Below the pieces are notes generated by a model that did no database searches, was not told the DNA's origin, and saw only the letters and a list, made by a program, of their open reading frames with translations. Shown piece after piece: positions 1-8,702 of a DNA stretch of 64,000 nucleotides. Numbering within the stretch: position 1 is the stretch's first letter; each line of letters begins with the position of its first letter. This DNA is from Tepidicaulis sp002389665 (GTDB lineage: Bacteria; Pseudomonadota; Alphaproteobacteria; Parvibaculales; Parvibaculaceae). Both the position numbers and the translations under genes were made by a program. The stretch covers positions 1,798,001 to 1,862,000 of the forward strand of contig NZ_OZ244942.1 in the NCBI RefSeq assembly GCF_965222285.1. Direction: 5' to 3'.

Positions 1-2
1 TG

Positions 3-647
3 CGGCTCAACCGCGACGTCATTCCGCTGGAATGGTCGGCGACCGAACTGCCGGACCCGAGCCGCGCGCGCCGCGCCCGCTATATCTTTGCCGGCACCGT
101 GCTTGCCGCCGTTTCCGGCCTCGTGCCCATCGAGGTCGCCGCCGTGCTCGGCGCCGCCGGAATGATCGCCTTCGACGTGCTGAATATCCGCCAGGCAGCA
201 CGCGCCATCGACCGGCGTATTTTCCTTCTGGTGGGCGCCGCCCTTGCCATGGGCACGGCGCTCGACGTGACGGGCGGCGCGGCCTTCCTCGCTCAAGGGG
301 TCGTGAACCTTTTTGCAGGAGCCGGGCCCGCCGTCGCGCTTTCCGCGCTCTTTCTCTTCATTGCCATTACGACGAACATTCTGACCAACAATGCGACGGC
401 TGTTCTGTTCGTGCCGATTGCCGCCAATGCGGCCAACCAGTTCGGCGTCGATCCCATGATCTTCATTTATATGGTGATTTTCGCCGCCAACTGCTCCTTC
501 GCCACGCCCATGGGTTATCAGACGAACCTTCTTGTCATGGGGCCCGGCCATTACCAGTTCTCGGACTATGTGCGGGCCGGGGTGCCGCTTATTCTTTTGC
601 TCTGGATAACCTTCTCTTTGCTCGCACCCTGGTATTATGGTCTTTAA
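3..647 (+). CDS. SLC13-family anion permease, C-terminal part (5' truncated by window edge)
   Basis: The reading frame is open from the first complete codon, so only about 214 C-terminal residues are present. Several hydrophobic segments are visible. Two motifs are typical of the second half of SLC13/DASS and ArsB-like permeases: the helix hairpin around TNILTNNATAV, and the late motif TPMGYQTNLLVMGPGHY, which carries the conserved Asn and Pro-Gly of the substrate/sodium site. The protein would move anions (sulfate, dicarboxylate or similar) across the inner membrane, usually with sodium. The substrate cannot be told from this fragment. It is followed by bpt after 46 bp, with no clear operon link. 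Confidence 0.8.
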   Translation, partial: RLNRDVIPLEWSATELPDPSRARRARYIFAGTVLAAVSGLVPIEVAAVLGAAGMIAFDVLNIRQAARAIDRRIFLLVGAALAMGTALDVTGGAAFLAQGVVNLFAGAGPAVALSALFLFIAITTNILTNNATAVLFVPIAANAANQFGVDPMIFIYMVIFAANCSFATPMGYQTNLLVMGPGHYQFSDYVRAGVPLILLLWITFSLLAPWYYGL

Positions 648-693
648 TAAGGGGGCGTAGCGCCGAGAGGCAGTAAAGCGAGGAAAACAGCGT

Positions 694-1425
694 ATGACGC
701 GGCACGACCAGACGCAGTTTCCGCAGTTCTATATCACCGCGCCCTCGCCCTGCCCCTATCTGAAAGGCCGGTACGAGAAAAAGGTCTTTACCCATCTCGT
801 CGGCGAGCGGGCCGTCAGCCTCAACAACATGCTCTCCCAGGCCGGGTTCCGCCGCAGCCAGGGCATTGCCTACCGGCCGGCCTGCGACGGCTGCGATGCT
901 TGCATTTCCGTGCGCATCCGCGTCGATGAATTCACCCCCTCGCGCAACATGCGCCGCACGCTGAACGCCAACCGGGATCTGGTGCGGGTGAAAAAACCGG
1001 CGCTGGCGACCGAAGAACAGTTCTCGCTGCTGCGCGCCTATCTCGACACACGCCACCAGCAAGGCGGCATGGCGGACATGACGGCACTCGATTTTGTTTC
1101 CATGGTCGAGGATACCGCCGTCGATACCTCGCTCATCGAGTACCGCCCCCGCGCGGCGGACAGCGAAAACCGGCTGATCGCCGCCGCCCTGACCGACCGG
1201 CTCGAAGACGGGCTTTCCATGGTCTACAGCTTCTTCGAGCCCGATTTGAACGCCCGGAGCCTCGGCACCTATCTCATTCTCGATCATATCGAGCTCGCCC
1301 GGGAGCTCGGCCTGCCTTACGTCTATCTCGGCTACTGGATCGAGGGATCGGCGAAAATGGCCTATAAAGCCCGTTTCAAGCCGCTGGAAGCGCTGACCCG
1401 CGAGGGTTGGCAGCTTATGGAATAA
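694..1425 (+). CDS. bpt: Aspartate/glutamate leucyltransferase (N-end rule pathway)
   Basis: The 243-residue protein matches the bacterial Bpt/Ate family. It transfers Leu from Leu-tRNA to proteins with N-terminal Asp or Glu, marking them for ClpAP degradation in the cytosol. Seen in sequence: an early CPYL motif, a second cysteine cluster (CDGCDAC, about residues 65-71) expected in the N-terminal domain, and the C-terminal acetyltransferase-like fold segment with YLGYWIEGSAKMAYKARF, a strong family signature. Length is normal. The start follows a GAGG ribosome-binding site. Leu specificity (Bpt) rather than Arg specificity (Ate) is inferred from the bacterial origin. Confidence 0.92.
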   Translation: MTRHDQTQFPQFYITAPSPCPYLKGRYEKKVFTHLVGERAVSLNNMLSQAGFRRSQGIAYRPACDGCDACISVRIRVDEFTPSRNMRRTLNANRDLVRVKKPALATEEQFSLLRAYLDTRHQQGGMADMTALDFVSMVEDTAVDTSLIEYRPRAADSENRLIAAALTDRLEDGLSMVYSFFEPDLNARSLGTYLILDHIELARELGLPYVYLGYWIEGSAKMAYKARFKPLEALTREGWQLME

Positions 1426-1461
1426 ACTTTTCCCTCTAGTCTCCCATCCCTTGCAGCGCCA

Positions 1462-1489
1462 TTGCACCTTGCGCCGCCCTGCCTATACT
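1462..1489 (+). promoter_or_regulatory. Candidate sigma-70 promoter for the TRAP operon
   Basis: TTGCAC (1462-1467) and TATACT (1484-1489) are separated by 16 bp and lie about 70 bp upstream of the binding-protein start. They are in the gap after bpt, the only room for a promoter. Inferred from consensus only. Confidence 0.45.
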
Positions 1490-1559
1490 GGCCCGCAAAC
1501 CGGCCGCGCGGGGGATCATGGCGCGCCGACACATCAAGTCTTCGGGGAGAGCTTGCTCT

Positions 1560-2648
1560 ATGAAACGCCGTACCTTCCTTGCTGGCGCCGGCCTGGCGGC
1601 CGCTTCTGCCGCGACACTTTCCGCGCCTGCCATCGCTTCCAATGTGAAACGCCTGAAAATGGTCACGACCTGGCCGAAGAACTTCCCCGGCATGGGCGTC
1701 TCCGCCGAGCGCCTGGCGGCCCGCATCAAGGCGATGACGGACGGCGAAATCGACATCAAGGTCTATGCGGCGACCGAACTCGTACCCCCGCTTCAATCTT
1801 TCGACACAGTGTCGAGCCGCGGCGCGGAAATCTATCACGGCGCCGAATATTACTGGCAGGGCAAGTCGCCTGCCTTCAACTTCTTCACCACCGTGCCTTT
1901 CGGCATGACGGCAAATGAAATCAACGCCTGGATCTATCATGGCGGCGGGCAGGAACTGTGGGACGAACTTTCCGCCCAGTTCAACATCAAGCCCTTCATG
2001 GCCTCCAATACGGGCGTGCAGATGGGCGGCTGGTTCCGCAAGGAAATCAAAACGCTGGAAGACTTCAAAGGCCTGCGCATCCGCATGCCGGGCCTGGGCG
2101 GGGAAGTAATGCGCCGGCTGGGCGCCGCCGCCGTGACCATGGCTGGCAACGAGATTTATCAGGCCCTTCAGAACGGCACGATCGAGGCAACCGAATGGGT
2201 GGGCCCGTGGAACGACATGGCCTTCGGGTTCCATCAGGTGGCCGATTATTATTACTGGCCGGGGTTTCATGAGCCGGGCCCGGTGCTCGCCGTCGGCTTC
2301 AATCTCGGCGTCTTCAACGAGTTCACGCCCTCGCAAAAAGCAGCCGTGGAAGCGGCCTGCGCGGCGGAGAACGATTACACACTCGCCGAGTTCAACTATT
2401 ACAACGCCAAAGCGCTGCAGACCCTCGTCACCGAACACAAGGTCAAACTCAGCCGCTTCTCGCCGGAAATCCTGGCCGAGTTCCGCCGCCTCTCCGCAGA
2501 GGTTGTGGAGGAAGCCGGCAACACCGATGCGCTGACCAAGCGCATTTATGAGAGCTACAAGGCCTCGCTCGCTCTCTCGCGCGAATGGACGAAAATCGCC
2601 GATCAGGGCTTTGTGGAAGCCCGCCAAGGTGTCGCTCTCGACGGATAG
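1560..2648 (+). CDS. TRAP transporter periplasmic substrate-binding protein (DctP family)
   Basis: This 362-residue periplasmic protein captures an organic acid and delivers it to the DctQ/DctM membrane subunits encoded next. It opens with a twin-arginine-like signal (MKRRTFLAGAG, then a hydrophobic stretch ending APAIA), so export through Tat is possible. The conserved DctP region is visible: TLEDFKGLRIRMPG supplies the Arg that binds the carboxylate, followed by NEIYQALQNGTIEATEWVGP. The TEWVGPWND wording resembles the 2-oxo-acid/lactate-binding (TakP-like) branch, so a keto acid or hydroxy acid is the best guess. The ATG at 1560 was preferred over an upstream ATG because a GGGGAGAG site precedes it. 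Confidence 0.9.
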   Translation: MKRRTFLAGAGLAAASAATLSAPAIASNVKRLKMVTTWPKNFPGMGVSAERLAARIKAMTDGEIDIKVYAATELVPPLQSFDTVSSRGAEIYHGAEYYWQGKSPAFNFFTTVPFGMTANEINAWIYHGGGQELWDELSAQFNIKPFMASNTGVQMGGWFRKEIKTLEDFKGLRIRMPGLGGEVMRRLGAAAVTMAGNEIYQALQNGTIEATEWVGPWNDMAFGFHQVADYYYWPGFHEPGPVLAVGFNLGVFNEFTPSQKAAVEAACAAENDYTLAEFNYYNAKALQTLVTEHKVKLSRFSPEILAEFRRLSAEVVEEAGNTDALTKRIYESYKASLALSREWTKIADQGFVEARQGVALDG

Positions 2649-2659
2649 GAAAAACTCGC

Positions 2660-3190
2660 GTGCTGCGTTTAGCCACTCTCATCGACGGCTTCAACGACCG
2701 GCTGGGCCGGTTCGTTTCCTGGGCGGCGCTTGCCATGGTGCTGGTGCAGTTCATCGTCGTCATCATGCGCTATGTCTTCGGCCTCGGCTCGGTGTGGATG
2801 CAGGAATCGATTGTCTATCTGCACGGCCTGCTGTTCATGCTGGCCGCCGGCTATACGCTGCTGATGGACGAGCATGTGCGGGTGGATATTTTCTACCGCG
2901 AGGCCAGCCCGCGCTATAAGGCGATGGTCAATCTCCTCGGCACGCTCTTTTTCCTCTGGCCGGTCTGCTGGCTGATCTGGGATGCGGCCTGGCCCTATGT
3001 GGCGCTTTCCTGGTCCTATCTGGAAGGCTCGCAGGAAACGAGCGGCATTCAGGCCGTCTTCCTGCTGAAATCCGTCATTCTGGCCTTCACGGTGCTCGTG
3101 GCGCTGCAAGGCGTTTCCATTCTCGTGCATGCCCTTCGTACCCTGCGCGGTCTTGAAACCCCGCACAGCGAGCCGGCGCCGAAACTATAA
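2660..3190 (+). CDS. TRAP transporter small permease subunit (DctQ family)
   Basis: About 176 residues with four hydrophobic segments, the normal size for DctQ. The motif GSVWMQESIVYLHGLLFMLAAGYTL corresponds to the conserved second helix region of the family, followed by DEHVRVDIFY. The subunit pairs with DctM in the inner membrane and helps dock the loaded binding protein. The start chosen is GTG at 2660, with AGGAAA just upstream; the longer frame would run back into the preceding gene. It lies 11 bp after the binding-protein gene and 14 bp before dctM, so one operon. Confidence 0.9.
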   Translation: MLRLATLIDGFNDRLGRFVSWAALAMVLVQFIVVIMRYVFGLGSVWMQESIVYLHGLLFMLAAGYTLLMDEHVRVDIFYREASPRYKAMVNLLGTLFFLWPVCWLIWDAAWPYVALSWSYLEGSQETSGIQAVFLLKSVILAFTVLVALQGVSILVHALRTLRGLETPHSEPAPKL

Positions 3191-3204
3191 GGTCAACCTT
3201 CTTC

Positions 3205-4797
3205 ATGAATCTCGCCGACACGCTCGATCTGATTATGTTTGCCGTTGCCTGCGGGGTGCTGCTGACAGGCTATCCCGTCGCCTTCACGCTGGGCGGCGTG
3301 GCGCTGGTCTTTGCCGGTATCGGCATCTGGTTCGGGATTTTCGATTCAGGCTATCTGCTTGCCCTGCCCCAGCGCATATTCGGCACGATGACGAATGAGA
3401 CGCTGATCGCTGTGCCGCTCTTCGTCTTCATGGGCACGATGCTCGAGCGCTCGAAAGTCGCCGAAGAGCTCTTGGAAAACATGGGCCGTCTCTTCGGTTC
3501 CTTGCGCGGCGGGCTCGGCATTTCCGTTTCCATTGTGGGGGCGCTGCTCGCCGCTTCCACCGGCATTGTTGGCGCGACGGTCGTCACCATGGGCCTCCTC
3601 TCGCTGCCCACCATGCTGCGCCGCGGCTACAACCCTTCGCTTGCCGCGGGCTCCATCGCCGCTGCCGGGACGCTCGGCCAAATCATCCCGCCTTCCATCG
3701 TGCTCGTGCTGCTCGGCGATGTGCTTTCCAACGCCTATCAGAAAGCCCAGCTCGAACAGGGCATCTTCACGCCGGAGACCATGTCCGTCGGCGATCTTTT
3801 CGCCGGCGCGCTCATTCCGGGCCTCATGCTGGTCGGGCTTTACATCGCCTATCAAGCCTTCCGCGCGCTTGTTGATCCTGCCTCCTCCCCCGCCGTGCCC
3901 CATGAAGGCGAGGAAGAAGACACCGCCGCACTGATCTTCAAGACGTTGCGCGCGCTCTTTGCGCCCGTCGCGCTGATCATTGCAGTGCTGGGCTCGATCC
4001 TTGCCGGGATCGCAACGCCCACCGAGGCCGCTGCCGTCGGCGCCATCGGCGCGGTGCTGCTTGCGGGCTACCGCCAGCAGGGAGCAACGCGGCCCGTTAT
4101 CATTGCCGCGTTCTCGCTGATCGGCGTGTTGCTGCTTACCGCCTTTGTCGATCTGCGCGTCGCGCGCAATGAAATCAGTGCCGGGGAATATGCGGCCATC
4201 GCCCTCGCCTTTCTTCTCTGCGCGGCCATGGCCTGGGGCATCACCATCAGCCTCATCCGGCTTTACCGCAACAATGTGCTCCCCAGCGTCATGCAATCGA
4301 CGGCGCGCATCAGCTCCATGGTCTTCGTCATTCTGATCGGCGCGGCGCTCTTCTCGCTTGTCTTCCGGGGACTTGGCGGGGACGAGACGGTGCAGTCCTT
4401 CCTCAGCTTCGATGAGGCAAGCCTGATGGGCCGGCTCTTCGGCGACATGGCCCCCATCATCGCCGTCATGGCCGTGATGTTCATTCTCGGTTTCTTTCTC
4501 GATTTCATCGAGATCACCTTCGTCGTCGTGCCGATCGTCGCGCCCATTTTGCTTGCCATGGGCTTCGATCCCGTCTGGCTCGGCGTGATGATGGCGATCA
4601 ATCTGCAGACCTCGTTCCTCACGCCGCCTTTCGGCTTTGCGCTCTTTTACCTGCGCGGGGTGGCGCCGGAGAGCATGCGCACGGCACAAATCTACCGCGG
4701 CGTCGTTCCTTTCGTGCTGATACAGATCGGCGCGCTGATCATCATTTCGCTTTACCCGCAGCTGGCAACCTGGCTGCCTGAGATCATTTTCGGTTAG
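3205..4797 (+). CDS. TRAP transporter large permease subunit (DctM family)
   Basis: The 530-residue protein is the ion-coupled channel of the TRAP transporter. Seen: about a dozen or more hydrophobic segments, the conserved MTNETLIAVPLFVFMG near residue 60, the GAT/VVTMGLLSLPTMLRRGYNPSLAAGSIAAAGTLGQIIPPSIVLVL block, and the C-terminal NLQTSFLTPPFGFALFYLRG signature. It is somewhat longer than the typical 430-residue DctM. The extra length sits in a central hydrophobic insert (about residues 250-370), which is seen in the DctM proteins paired with TakP-like binding proteins. It is the third gene of the operon. Confidence 0.93.
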   Translation: MNLADTLDLIMFAVACGVLLTGYPVAFTLGGVALVFAGIGIWFGIFDSGYLLALPQRIFGTMTNETLIAVPLFVFMGTMLERSKVAEELLENMGRLFGSLRGGLGISVSIVGALLAASTGIVGATVVTMGLLSLPTMLRRGYNPSLAAGSIAAAGTLGQIIPPSIVLVLLGDVLSNAYQKAQLEQGIFTPETMSVGDLFAGALIPGLMLVGLYIAYQAFRALVDPASSPAVPHEGEEEDTAALIFKTLRALFAPVALIIAVLGSILAGIATPTEAAAVGAIGAVLLAGYRQQGATRPVIIAAFSLIGVLLLTAFVDLRVARNEISAGEYAAIALAFLLCAAMAWGITISLIRLYRNNVLPSVMQSTARISSMVFVILIGAALFSLVFRGLGGDETVQSFLSFDEASLMGRLFGDMAPIIAVMAVMFILGFFLDFIEITFVVVPIVAPILLAMGFDPVWLGVMMAINLQTSFLTPPFGFALFYLRGVAPESMRTAQIYRGVVPFVLIQIGALIIISLYPQLATWLPEIIFG

Positions 4798-4807
4798 GAG
4801 CTCGCTC

Positions 4808-5293
4808 ATGGCATTGCCCGATTGGCTAAAACCGGGGCGCGGCCTGCCCGCTGCCGTGCGCACCTCGCTCATCACCATCGCCGCCGTTCTTGCGCTGGGT
4901 TATTTCCTGCAATTTGCCGGACTTTATGAGAGCGGGGAAAAGCTCACCGCGACGGTGGAGGCCGGCAGCCTGAAAGACGGCATCGTGCCGCTGACCGTCA
5001 CGCTGCGTCTCAACAATCATGATGATGAAGGCGTGCTCTACGAAGCGGAGAACCCGTGCAATGTTTTCCGCTGGATATTGCTCGACCCGGAGCGCGCCTT
5101 CGTGCAATCGGAGGCCGAAGAAAACTGCCCGGACGTGCATATGGAGCAGTACATCAAGCCCAAGCACTATCTCGAGCAGAGTTATACGCTGGAGATCGAT
5201 GCGCGCCGGCTGAAAACCGGCGAAAGCTATGTGCTGCAGATGCGCTTCTGGGGCGAGGAACTGCGCAAGGAAGTGCCGCCGCTGCTCCCCTGA
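4808..5293 (+). CDS. Membrane-anchored protein of unknown function, TRAP operon
   Basis: I do not recognise this 161-residue protein with certainty. It has one hydrophobic segment near the N-terminus (about residues 17-38), followed by an extracytoplasmic domain of about 120 residues. That domain has alternating strands and two cysteines (NPCNVFRW and EENCPD) that could form a disulfide. The pattern of strands around LTVTLRLNNHDDEG and the late LEQSYTLEIDARRL loosely resembles BsuPI-type beta-sandwich domains; this is a weak guess. It starts 10 bp after dctM with a TAGGAG ribosome-binding site, so it is probably co-transcribed and may assist or modify the transporter. Confidence 0.6.
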   Translation: MALPDWLKPGRGLPAAVRTSLITIAAVLALGYFLQFAGLYESGEKLTATVEAGSLKDGIVPLTVTLRLNNHDDEGVLYEAENPCNVFRWILLDPERAFVQSEAEENCPDVHMEQYIKPKHYLEQSYTLEIDARRLKTGESYVLQMRFWGEELRKEVPPLLP

Positions 5294-5308
5294 TCCCGCG
5301 TTGAGACG

Positions 5309-7549
5309 TTAGATTTTAGGCCCGAACGTTTCCCCATGCGGGAAGCCCTTGGGCGGCAAGCGTCCGGCCTGGGCCCGCGCGCCGAGCCAGTCCTTCAGCC
5401 GGTCGAAAAGCCTGTTGCGTCCGCCGCGGTCAACAACGGTGAGCCCTTCTTTCAGCGTAAAGCACTTCACGTCTTTCAGCACCCCGTCGCGGTATTTCTG
5501 CAAACGCACGCCTTTGCCGCGCGTCATTTCCGGCACTTCGGAGAGCGGGAAAAGCAGCAGCTTGCGGTTCTCGCCGATCACCGCCACCGTGTCGCCTTCG
5601 ACAGGCGCAAGGGCGCAGGCTTCGACATCACCCGAGACATTGAGCACCACCTTGCCCGGGCGGCGCAGTGCCACGACCTCGGCCTCCGGCACGATGAAGC
5701 CATGGCCGGAGCTGGAAGCAACAAGCAGTTTGCGCTCAGGATCGTGGACGAAGAAGGCCACCACATCGTGTCCGTCATCCAGATCGATGAAGAAGCGGAC
5801 CGGCTGGCCATTGCCCCGCCCGCCCGGCAGCTTGTCCGCCTGGATCGTATAAAAGCGCCCGTCGGTGGCGAAGAGAATGAGCTTATCCGTCGTTTGCGCA
5901 TGGAAGACGAAGCGCTCCTTGTCGCCTTCCTTATATTTCAGATCGCTCGTATTTTCCGCATGGCCCTTGAGCGAACGCACCCAGCCCTTGGCCGAACAGA
6001 TGACGGTGATGGGCTCGCGCTCGACCATGGCCTCAAGCGGCACATCTTCGAGTGCCGGAGCATCGCCGAACGCGGTGCGCCGGCGCCCGAGCGGCGTCTT
6101 CGGCCCGAATTCCTTCTTCACCTCGCGCAATTCGCCGTCGATCTGCTTCCACTGCGCCTCGTCGGATTTCAGGAGCGCGCGCAGGCGCTTGGCTTCTGCT
6201 TTCAGCGCCTTGTGCTCTTTCTTCAGCTCCATCTCTTCAAGCTTGCGCAAAGAGCGCAAACGCATGTTGAGAATGGCTTCGGCCTGCGTGTCGGTTAGCT
6301 CGAAGGCGCGGATCAGTTCCTTCTTCGGCTCGTCTTCCTCGCGAATGATGCGGATCACTTCATCGAGGTTGAGGAAAGCGATGATATAGCCGTCGAGAAT
6401 TTCGATGCGCCGCTCGATCTTATCGAGCTGGAACCGGCTGCGCCGGACCAGCACTTCCTTGCGGTGCGTAAGCCAGGCAGTCAGCACATCGCGCAGGCTC
6501 ATGACTTTGGGAACCTGCCCGCCATCGAGCACATTCATGTTGAGCGAGATACGGCTTTCCAGCTCCGTCGTCTTGAAGAGCGATTCCATCAGATGGAGCG
6601 GGTCGACATTGCGCGATTTCGGCTCGAGAACGACGCGGATGTCTTCGGCGGATTCGTCGCGCACATCTTCCAGAAGCGGCAGTTTCTTGGCCATCAAGAG
6701 CTCGGCAATCCGCTCGATGAGCTTAGCCTTTTGCACCTGATAGGGAATTTCCGTGACGACGATCTGCCAGCCGCCGCGCGGCAGGTCCTCCAGCTCCCAG
6801 CGCGCCCGCACCCGGAACCCGCCGCGCCCCGTCGCATAGGCCTCGGCCACGCTTTCCTTGCTCTCGATCATGATGCCGCCGGTCGGAAAATCCGGGCCGG
6901 GGACGAGATCGGCGAGCTTGGCCGCCGAGGCATTGGGGAATTTGATCAGATGCAGCGCGGCGTCGCACAGCTCGGCGACGTTATGGGGGGGAATGTTCGT
7001 CGCCATGCCCACGGCAATGCCCGAGGAACCGTTTGCCAGCAGGTTCGGGAAATTGGCGGGCAGAACGATGGGCTCTTTTTCTTCCCCGTCATAGGTCGCG
7101 CGGAAATCGATCGTGTCTTCGTCGATCCCTTCCAAAAGCAGCTCGGCAACCCGCGTCAGCCGCGCCTCGGTGTAACGCATGGCAGCGGCATTATCACCGT
7201 CGATATTGCCGAAATTGCCCTGCCCGTCGACCAGCGGATAGCGCACGGCAAAATCCTGCGCGAGGCGCACCAGTGCGTCATAAACGGCGCTGTCCCCGTG
7301 CGGGTGATATTTACCGATGACATCGCCCACCACGCGGGCCGACTTCTTGAAGCCCGAATTGGGATCGAGCTTGAGCTGGCGCATCGCGTAAAGAAGACGC
7401 CGGTGCACGGGCTTCAGCCCATCGCGCACATCCGGCAGCGCCCGGTGCATGATGGTGGAGAGCGCATAGGCAAGATAGCGCTCTTCCAGCGCCTCGCGCA
7501 GGCGGATCTCTTCGGCGGGCGATTCGGGCGGTACGGTTACTTTCGTCAT
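5309..7549 (-). CDS. parC: DNA topoisomerase IV subunit A
   Basis: The 746-residue protein is the DNA-cleaving subunit of topoisomerase IV, which separates replicated chromosomes together with ParE. Seen: the breakage-reunion domain with MHRALPDVRDGLKPVHRR, the quinolone-resistance region HPHGDSAVYDALVR (Ser87 is the residue whose change gives resistance), and the catalytic Tyr126 in AAAMRYTEARLT. A coiled-coil segment lies near residues 410-480, and C-terminal beta-propeller repeats follow. It is called ParC rather than GyrA from its shorter length and the LEERYLAYALSTIMHRALP opening. It is last in the minus-strand core block, 97 bp after recO, and convergent with the TRAP operon. Confidence 0.93.
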   Translation of the reverse strand: MTKVTVPPESPAEEIRLREALEERYLAYALSTIMHRALPDVRDGLKPVHRRLLYAMRQLKLDPNSGFKKSARVVGDVIGKYHPHGDSAVYDALVRLAQDFAVRYPLVDGQGNFGNIDGDNAAAMRYTEARLTRVAELLLEGIDEDTIDFRATYDGEEKEPIVLPANFPNLLANGSSGIAVGMATNIPPHNVAELCDAALHLIKFPNASAAKLADLVPGPDFPTGGIMIESKESVAEAYATGRGGFRVRARWELEDLPRGGWQIVVTEIPYQVQKAKLIERIAELLMAKKLPLLEDVRDESAEDIRVVLEPKSRNVDPLHLMESLFKTTELESRISLNMNVLDGGQVPKVMSLRDVLTAWLTHRKEVLVRRSRFQLDKIERRIEILDGYIIAFLNLDEVIRIIREEDEPKKELIRAFELTDTQAEAILNMRLRSLRKLEEMELKKEHKALKAEAKRLRALLKSDEAQWKQIDGELREVKKEFGPKTPLGRRRTAFGDAPALEDVPLEAMVEREPITVICSAKGWVRSLKGHAENTSDLKYKEGDKERFVFHAQTTDKLILFATDGRFYTIQADKLPGGRGNGQPVRFFIDLDDGHDVVAFFVHDPERKLLVASSSGHGFIVPEAEVVALRRPGKVVLNVSGDVEACALAPVEGDTVAVIGENRKLLLFPLSEVPEMTRGKGVRLQKYRDGVLKDVKCFTLKEGLTVVDRGGRNRLFDRLKDWLGARAQAGRLPPKGFPHGETFGPKI

Positions 7550-7646
7550 GGCGCGACTATATCATGAGGAATGGCCGGCGCAGGACGCGCAGGCGCGGCA
7601 TACTTGATAGACGATTCTCGCCTGAAATACAGGGGGCCGATGTCAC

Positions 7647-8411
7647 TCAGGCAGGCCCGCCCACCCCCAAGGCCGGGCCGTCACCCGCCTGGCGCCGCTC
7701 GAAAAGCTCCACCAGCCGCCGGCGCGCATCCGGCAAGGTCCGCTCCTGCGGGGCGAAAAGATAGCGGTCCATAAAATGAGCAGTCAGTTTCAGCCCATCG
7801 GCCACATCCTGCGCCGAGGCGCCGCCTGCCTGCGCGCCCATCAGGAAGCCCGGCAGCGCCAGAAGCTTGCCCTTGTAAGGCAGCCCCGCCCCGCGGCTGA
7901 CCGCCCGCCCGCTTTTGGGGGAGACGAACACCAGATCATCCCGCTCCCCGGTCGCGGCGCAGCGGCTGAGATCGAGACCGTAGCCAAGCTCCTGCAAAAG
8001 CCCAAGCTCCCAGCGCACGAGCACGGCGGGCCAGATATCGGCATCCTCCATGCTCTCCAGAAGGATTTCGAGCGCCTCATAAAGGGGGGTGTGGGCCTCG
8101 CGTTCGGGCAGCGCGCCTGCCACCGCGCAGACCGACAAAAGCCCGCTCAGCGCCATAGGCTCTTCCATGAGCATACCGGCACGGGATTTGACGAGATCGG
8201 CGGTGAAGGTGCCCAGATGCTCCTGCAGCCGGGCCCGCCAGGTCAGGGTGAGCGAATTACCGGGCTGCAGCACCGGCTTCATCCGCCGCGAAGCGCCGCC
8301 CCGCACCAGCCCCATATGGCGGCCATGCTCGGCGGTCAGCACCTCCAGAATGGCGGAGGTTTCGCCATGCGGGCGCACGGAAAGGACGATGCCCTGGTCG
8401 CGCCACTCCAC
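7647..8411 (-). CDS. recO: DNA repair protein RecO
   Basis: RecO anneals single strands and helps RecR load RecA in the RecF pathway. The protein is about 254 residues, with an N-terminal OB-fold (MEWRDQGIVLSVRPHGETSAILEVLTAEHGRH) and an alpha-helical C-terminal domain. The OB-fold opening is the standard alphaproteobacterial RecO N-terminus. The longest frame begins nine bases earlier at another GTG. I chose GTG at 8411 because AGGAGG lies 8 bases upstream of it and because the family starts MEW. The zinc-finger cysteines found in some RecO proteins are not apparent. It precedes parC in the block. Confidence 0.9.
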   Translation of the reverse strand: MEWRDQGIVLSVRPHGETSAILEVLTAEHGRHMGLVRGGASRRMKPVLQPGNSLTLTWRARLQEHLGTFTADLVKSRAGMLMEEPMALSGLLSVCAVAGALPEREAHTPLYEALEILLESMEDADIWPAVLVRWELGLLQELGYGLDLSRCAATGERDDLVFVSPKSGRAVSRGAGLPYKGKLLALPGFLMGAQAGGASAQDVADGLKLTAHFMDRYLFAPQERTLPDARRRLVELFERRQAGDGPALGVGGPA

Positions 8412-8474
8412 GCTGCTCACCTCCTGATTTACCTAATTGGCCGCAGGGTCCAGCCTGCCGCCGCTCTGACCTAC

Positions 8475-8504
8475 CAGATAATGTGAAACGGGCTTTCCAG
8501 TCAA
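8475..8504 (-). promoter_or_regulatory. Candidate promoter for recO-parC
   Basis: On the minus strand TTGACT (8504-8499) and TATCTG (8480-8475) are 18 bp apart, about 60 bp before recO. They lie within a 290-bp gap (8412-8702) that is clearly more AT-rich than the flanking genes and carries no reading frame I can support. Confidence 0.4.
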
Positions 8505-8702
8505 AAAGCTGCAAAAACACCCTTCAAACCGGCATGGAAGAGGCTCTTGATCTTCAAAACCCGGCTCTGTGCAGATTCATCACAGCAGCCAGCAATTTTG
8601 CCACATACTAGATCATGTAGCGCTTTAAGACGCGCCTTTCCAAACCGCAAAAGAGTCAACATATCAATTGGTTAACACGCAAATTGCACAAACAGGAGCA
8701 GC

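Noticed and set aside
1362..2627. A 421-residue frame antisense to the TRAP binding protein
   Set aside because: Sense gene has signal peptide, family motifs and operon context; the antisense frame has none.
3346..4878. A 510-residue open frame antisense to dctM
   Set aside because: Very His/Asp/Arg/Gly-rich low-complexity translation typical of an antisense shadow; the sense strand encodes a full DctM.
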